The notes beneath the pieces are model-generated. The model saw only the letters and a list, made by a program, of their open reading frames with translations. It was not told the DNA's origin and searched no databases. From Streptomyces longisporoflavus (GTDB lineage: Bacteria > Actinomycetota > Actinomycetes > Streptomycetales > Streptomycetaceae), in the NCBI RefSeq assembly GCF_014649775.1, contig NZ_BMTR01000002.1:62001-126000 (forward strand): a stretch of 64,000 bases of DNA, in the 5' to 3' direction. The position numbers and the translations under genes are program-made. Positions 59,737 to 64,000 of this stretch are shown piece by piece. The number at the start of each line of letters is the position of its first letter. Position 1 is the stretch's first letter.

Positions 59737-59778
59737 ATTAACAAAAAGCTTCTTGAGCGGCCGTGTCGCGGGCATAAT
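59737..59778 (+). promoter_or_regulatory. Promoter and AT-rich motif upstream of the acyl-CoA ligase
   Basis: ATTAACAAAAA (59737-59747) shares ATTAACA with the lcp upstream region. TTCTTG (59750-59755) and CATAAT (59773-59778), 17 bp apart, form a reasonable -35/-10 pair about 97 bp before the start codon. Confidence 0.5.
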
Positions 59779-59874
59779 GGCGGCGACCCCCTCCCCCACC
59801 AACTCCCTCGACCCGACTCCCCCACCCGACTCATCGCCCGACTTCACCCGCCCATCCGGAACCCGAGGAGTGGC

Positions 59875-61467
59875 ATGTCTGTCGATACGGCTCCCGCATG
59901 GTCCTTCCGTCACCACTGGATGGCCCATGCGGCCACCCACGCGATGATGCGACCCGACAAGCCCGCCCTGCGCCACCTCGGAAAGACCACGACCTGGGCA
60001 CAGCTGTCGCGGCGCTCGCTGCAACTGGCCGCGGCCCTCGCCGATCGCGGTGTCGTCGCGGGTGACCGCGTGGCCCTGCTGACGCTGAACCATCCGTGGT
60101 TCGTGGAAAGCCTGTTCGCGGCGAACAGTCTGGGGGCCATGGCCGTACCCCTCAGCTTCCGGCTCGCACCACTGGAACTCGACTACATCCTGACCGACTG
60201 CACTCCTACGGCGATCGTCGTCGACGCACGGCTCCTGCCGCTGCTCCGCGCCGTACCGAACACCGCGTCGATCGGCACGGTCATCGTGATCGACGACCCG
60301 GCCGAGGACGCGGCAAGTACGGCCGGAGCCGAAGGCGAGACCGCCTACGAGGAGTTCCTTTCGGCGCACGAGCCGATGGAACTGCCCGACATCAGCGAGG
60401 AATCCACCGCGCTGATCATGTACACCTCGGGTACCACCGGCCGGCCGAAGGGAGTCATGCTCTCCCACCGCAACATGCAGATACAGGCGATCACCTGCAT
60501 CCGGGCGATGGACATCTTCGACGATGCCGATGTCGGCTTCCTCACCGCTCCGTTCTTCCACATCGCGGGCCTGGGTTCGATCGTCGCGAACTTCCTGGTC
60601 GGCAGCACCGTGGTAATCCACCCCCTCGGGGCCTTCGACCCCGGGGCCGTGCTCGACGCCTACGAACGCGAGGGCGCCACGATCGTCTTCAACGTCCCGC
60701 AGCAGTGGGAACTGATCTGCGCCCAGCCTGACATCCGCAAGCGCGACCTCAAGCTGCGCGTCATCAGCTGGGGAGCCGCACCCGCTAGCGACGCGACCCT
60801 TCGCACCATGGACGAGTGCTTTCCCCGGGCGCTCAACGTCGCGGTCTTCGGCCAGACCGAAACCTCCCCGATCACCTGCGTCCTGCGCGGCACGGACGCC
60901 CTGCGCAAGCTCGGTTCGGTCGGCCGGCCGATCCCGACACTCCAGTACCGCATCGTCGACGCCGCCATGAACGACGTCCCGGCCGGCGAAGTCGGCGAGA
61001 TCGTCTACCGCGGCCCGACCGTGACGCAGGGGTACTGGAACAAGCCCGAGGAAACCGCGGCCGCCTTCCACGGCGGGTGGTTCCACTCCGGCGATCTGGT
61101 CAAGCAGGACCCGGAGGGCTTCATCTGGGTCGTCGACCGCGCCAAAGACATGATCATCAGCGGCGGCGAGAACATCTACTGCGCCGAACTGGAGAACGTC
61201 ATCGCCGAGCACCCCTCGGTCCGCGAGGTCGCGGTGATCGGCAGGCCCGACGAGCGCTGGGGCCAAGTGCCGGTCGCCGTCGTCACGCCGGCACCGCGGG
61301 GCGAGCTGTCGCTCCCCCAGCTGACCGACTTCCTCGTAGGGAAGCTCGCCTCCTTCAAGATGCCCAAGGACCTCAGGCTGGTCCCCGGACTTCCCCGCAA
61401 CGCCGGGGGGAAGGTCATCAAGGGACAGTTGCGGGAGGACGACGTGCGCGCACAGGAAAACCCCTGA
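59875..61467 (+). CDS. Acyl-CoA synthetase (FadD-type, AMP-forming)
   Basis: 530 residues, ANL superfamily. The phosphate loop is LIMYTSGTTGRPKGVML, the A5 motif is VFGQTETSPI, the aspartate motif GWFHSGDLVKQD and the C-terminal lysine is in GGKVIKGQLRED. It activates carboxylic acids as CoA thioesters. In this cluster the acids would come from aldehyde dehydrogenase action on isoprene oligomers. Divergent from the double-TetR gene with a candidate operator between. It begins MSVDTAPAWSFRHHW; chain-length class cannot be read from sequence. Confidence 0.92.
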   Translation: MSVDTAPAWSFRHHWMAHAATHAMMRPDKPALRHLGKTTTWAQLSRRSLQLAAALADRGVVAGDRVALLTLNHPWFVESLFAANSLGAMAVPLSFRLAPLELDYILTDCTPTAIVVDARLLPLLRAVPNTASIGTVIVIDDPAEDAASTAGAEGETAYEEFLSAHEPMELPDISEESTALIMYTSGTTGRPKGVMLSHRNMQIQAITCIRAMDIFDDADVGFLTAPFFHIAGLGSIVANFLVGSTVVIHPLGAFDPGAVLDAYEREGATIVFNVPQQWELICAQPDIRKRDLKLRVISWGAAPASDATLRTMDECFPRALNVAVFGQTETSPITCVLRGTDALRKLGSVGRPIPTLQYRIVDAAMNDVPAGEVGEIVYRGPTVTQGYWNKPEETAAAFHGGWFHSGDLVKQDPEGFIWVVDRAKDMIISGGENIYCAELENVIAEHPSVREVAVIGRPDERWGQVPVAVVTPAPRGELSLPQLTDFLVGKLASFKMPKDLRLVPGLPRNAGGKVIKGQLREDDVRAQENP

Positions 61468-61532
61468 GCCGCCGTGGTTGGTGCCGCGCGGCAGCAACCG
61501 GGCCCGGCCTTTCCTCCCGCACCTCGCGGTCT

Positions 61533-62250
61533 CTATTCGCTCGCGCCCTGTGAAGTGCTCGCGCCCTTCGAAGTCCTCGCGCCCTGTGCAGTCGGCTCCT
61601 TGCCCGGCATCTGGCAGATCCCGGCGTCGACGAGGGCCTTGTCCGTATCCGCGGCTTCCTCGGGTGCGACCACGGTGGTGCGCACCTGCTTCAGCTGGGC
61701 CGCGGGCAGCAACTCGCCGGACATCAGCGCTTTCTGGAAGCGCTGCCGTCCAGGGGTTGCGCCGGGCTGGCGTCGGCCGCGCGCCGCTCGGCCGCGGCGA
61801 GGAGCGTCTGCCGGGTCCGTGCGGCGAATCCCATCGCCCACGCCAGCGGCATCGGAGCCAGCGCGGCAGAAACGTCCAGACCTTCCGGAAGTCACCGGAC
61901 TCGGTGGTCGGCCGGTTCACCCACAGACCGGCCGCGGCCGGCACACCGCCACCGGCCAGCGCCCGCACGGTGCGCGCCCAGCTCGTGCAGTGACTGCCCG
62001 GGTTGTAGAGCAGCACGGCCAGTGGCAGGAACACCAGCGGAGAGAGCTTGGCGCCCTCACTCGCGCTGCCCACCAGCGCCGCCACCAGCGCCGCCACCAG
62101 CGCCGCCACCAGCGCCGTCATCAGCGCCGTCATCAGCGCCGTCATCAGCGCCTCGAAGCCCACGACGAAGGCGGTGGCCGGCAGGCGCGGTCACAGCACC
62201 AGGACCACCGAGCCCACGGCCTCGAACGCCGTGAGCGACGCCCATGCCGA
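61533..62250 (-). pseudogene. Decayed membrane-protein gene(s) with 12-bp repeats
   Basis: No intact frame, but coding-like stretches in three minus-strand frames. From about 62240 a segment reads LTAFEAVGSVVLVL, then a TGA (62191-62193), then PATAFVVGFEAL. This resembles the C-terminal region of metal-type ABC permeases. A repeat array and KLSPLVFLPLAVLLYNPGSH follow. A shift leads to PLAWAMGFAARTRQTLLAAA, and a further shift to QKALMSGELLPAAQLKQVR, ending near 61533. The order suggests at least one in-frame stop and two frameshifts. Parts may derive from different genes. The parent family is not certain. Confidence 0.5.
62072..62152. repeat. 12-bp tandem repeat, 6.75 copies
   Basis: ACCAGCGCCGCC units (three), then ACCAGCGCCGTC, then ATCAGCGCCGTC (two) and a partial unit. 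On the minus strand it reads (TALM/AALV)n, a run of hydrophobic four-residue units inside the decayed membrane-protein sequence. Confidence 0.9.
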
Positions 62251-62298
62251 CACGGAGGTGGATCCCGCCCGACGCTCTTCGTCACTCCAAAGAGCGAC

Positions 62299-64000
62299 TC
62301 AGTGCGTGATCGTCGCCGCCACCGGTTCGCGGCGTGCCACGTCCACGAGCGAGCGGTCGGTGATCTTGAGGGCGGGTGAGACGGCGAGGGTCAGGGTCGA
62401 CACGCTCATGAACGGGTTGAGGTGGTTCCAGCCCCAGGTTTCCAGCGCCGTGCGCACCGCGGCCGCTTGGTCGGCGACGTCGTGGGCCGGGCGGGCGGAC
62501 AGCACGCCGCCCACGGGCAGCGGCATGCGCGCCGCCACGGTGTCGCCAGCGGCGCCCCGGACGACGGCCACCCCTCCCCCGTCGGCCACGACGGTCGCGG
62601 CGGCCGCGGCCATCGCCGCGCGTGAGGTGCCGATGGTCAGGAGGTTGTGGCTGTCGTGGGCGTACGTCGATGCCACGGCGCCGTCTCCCAGATCCCGGCC
62701 CGAAAGCGGGGCGAAGACCGCGCCGGGGCGTCCGTAGCGGTTGCGTACGCGGACCAGTGTGGTGCGTCCCTCCCAGTGCACCTCGCCGCCGGAGACCGGG
62801 AGGTCGATCTCGGTCGCTTCGGTGTAGGTGTCGCGCGGGTTGACGCTCATCGCCCGGAAGCGGTGCGTGCCGTCGGGCAGGTCCACGCGCCAGCGGAAGC
62901 CGTCCGCGTCCTGGGGTTCCACCTCCAGGCGGCTGTCCAGGGGCGGCACGGCCGGGGTCTGCGGGGCGGGCGCCGTCGCCTGTACGGGTGCGCCGTCGCG
63001 GCCCACGACGCGGCCGCCCGCAAGGACCACGGCGGGGTCGAACGCGTCGAGTTCGCCCCTCAGCAGGACCAAGTCGGCGCGCTTGCCCGGGGAGACGACA
63101 CCGCGGTCGTACAGGCGCAGACGCTGGGCCGGCGTCCAGGTCAGGGCCTTGAGGACGGCATGGGGCGGGAACCCGGCGGCCACCGCGACCCGCGCGATGT
63201 GGTCCAAGTGGCCGCGCTCGACGATGTGATCGGCCGCGAGGTCGTCCGTGACCAGGCACAGCGGCGGTAGTTGGGGCAAGGACAGCAGGGCCATCGCCAC
63301 GTCCGGGCTGAGGCACTTCTCCTGGAGCATCATCGTCATGCCCAGGCGTGCCTTCTCCAGGACCACTTCGGTGCGGTTCTTGGTGTGGTCGGAGTCCACC
63401 CCGGTCGCCAGGTACGCGCTCAGTTCCGCGCCGGTCAGGTTCGGGCAGTGGCCGTCGAGGATCGCGTCGTGCGCGCGGGCCGCGGCGGTGATCTCGTGCA
63501 TGCGGCGGTCGCCGGCGACGACGGCGCGGTAGTCCATGACCTCGCCCAGTGCGATGACGCCCGGCCACTCCAGCATGTCCGCGATGTCGTCGGCGGAGAG
63601 TGCCGCGCCAGCGTGCTCCAGGCCCTCCAGCGCGGGCACGCACGAGGGGACGCCCCACAGCTGGGTCTGGGCGGTCTCGCGGCCCGCGTCGATCATCCAG
63701 CGCATGGCGTCCCGGCCTGCGACGTTGACGATCTCGTGCGGGTCGGCGAGGACCGTCGTCGTGCCCCGGGCCAGCGTCACGGCGGCGAACTCCTGCGGCG
63801 TCAGGAAGGCACTCTCGATGTGCATGTGGGCGTCCACGAAACCGGGCACGATCAGCATGCCGGTCGCGTCGATCTCCTCCACGGCCGTGGCGGGGGTGCC
63901 GGGCGGGAGCACGCCGGTGATGCGGTCGCCCCGTACCAGTACGTCCGCGGCGAACTCCTCACCGGTGAAGGTGGACACCACGCGCCCGCCGCTGATCCGG
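62299..64000 (-). CDS. ade: Adenine deaminase, N-terminus beyond the window
   Basis: 566 visible residues of an amidohydrolase that converts adenine to hypoxanthine and ammonia. Metal motif VPGFVDAHMHIESAFLTP, VLADPHEIVNVAG, GHCPNLTG and LVTDDLAADHIVERGHLD are typical of Ade; the C-terminal domain starts near SRAAMAAAAATVVADGGG and ends with AATITH. The frame stays open to position 64000 (reading ISGGRVVSTFTGE, an upstream strand of the composite domain), so the start lies outside. A GTG near 63981 is unlikely to be the real start. Confidence 0.9.
   Translation of the reverse strand, partial: RISGGRVVSTFTGEEFAADVLVRGDRITGVLPPGTPATAVEEIDATGMLIVPGFVDAHMHIESAFLTPQEFAAVTLARGTTTVLADPHEIVNVAGRDAMRWMIDAGRETAQTQLWGVPSCVPALEGLEHAGAALSADDIADMLEWPGVIALGEVMDYRAVVAGDRRMHEITAAARAHDAILDGHCPNLTGAELSAYLATGVDSDHTKNRTEVVLEKARLGMTMMLQEKCLSPDVAMALLSLPQLPPLCLVTDDLAADHIVERGHLDHIARVAVAAGFPPHAVLKALTWTPAQRLRLYDRGVVSPGKRADLVLLRGELDAFDPAVVLAGGRVVGRDGAPVQATAPAPQTPAVPPLDSRLEVEPQDADGFRWRVDLPDGTHRFRAMSVNPRDTYTEATEIDLPVSGGEVHWEGRTTLVRVRNRYGRPGAVFAPLSGRDLGDGAVASTYAHDSHNLLTIGTSRAAMAAAAATVVADGGGVAVVRGAAGDTVAARMPLPVGGVLSARPAHDVADQAAAVRTALETWGWNHLNPFMSVSTLTLAVSPALKITDRSLVDVARREPVAATITH

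Noticed and set aside
1..64000. Mobile element, prophage or antibiotic biosynthesis cluster
   Set aside because: No transposase, integrase, phage structural gene, PKS or NRPS motif was seen. Composition and codon style are uniform.

Overview
The window is chromosomal DNA from a Streptomyces species or a very close relative. Composition is uniformly high in G+C, many genes start with GTG, Shine-Dalgarno sites are GGAGG-like, and stop/start overlaps of the ATGA/GTGA type are common. The gene families are typical of the genus: CBM2-bearing cellulases, RheA/Hsp18, CGNR regulators, DUF6223- and DUF6479-like proteins, and several NarL-type two-component pairs. I see no tRNA or rRNA gene, CRISPR array, insertion sequence, phage gene or antibiotic cluster. 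One decayed gene is visible near the right end. Both ends cut a gene: a PhoD-type phosphatase on the left and an adenine deaminase on the right.

Layout. 1-9.4 kb is mixed metabolism and regulation: PhoD, an EamA exporter with a divergent LysR regulator, a threonine dehydratase-like enzyme, a DUF2243/CtaG membrane pair, a CGNR regulator facing an epoxide hydrolase, and a Pr6Pr membrane protein. 9.4-16 kb is a cellulase locus: GH6 and GH5 on the minus strand, divergent from a large GH48 enzyme, with CebR-like boxes between them. 16-23.6 kb holds a quinone oxidoreductase, an operon of a short MreB-like actin homologue with two DksA/TraR zinc-finger proteins, and a divergent histidine kinase, response regulator, secreted protein and fused SecDF. 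23.7-30.5 kb has an F420/FMN oxidoreductase with its TetR regulator, a SnoaL-LUD fusion, a SigJ-like sigma factor with VOC proteins, and the heat-shock pair hsp18/rheA with its operator. 30.5-41.3 kb has an MFS transporter, a secreted lipase, a STAS/two-component signalling operon, an anti-sigma-type ATPase, a type IB topoisomerase and an amidohydrolase.

41.3-48.7 kb is a sugar-uptake locus. A binding protein, two ABC permeases and a GH1 beta-glucosidase are divergent from a GH31 enzyme that carries the E. coli YicI alpha-xylosidase active site. Together they look fit for isoprimeverose or xyloglucan oligosaccharides. Two LacI-type operators lie between the divergent units. The locus has no ATPase and no local LacI regulator.

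48.8-53.8 kb has a methyltransferase, an APC permease and another two-component pair. 53.9-61.5 kb is, to my reading, the most notable region: a twin-arginine rubber oxygenase (Lcp) with all its diagnostic residues, flanked by an aldehyde dehydrogenase, an acyl-CoA dehydrogenase, a double-TetR regulator and an acyl-CoA ligase. These could take poly(cis-1,4-isoprene) from cleavage to beta-oxidation. The cellulases, the xyloglucan-type locus, the lipase, the epoxide hydrolase and Lcp together suggest a saprophyte of plant litter and latex.
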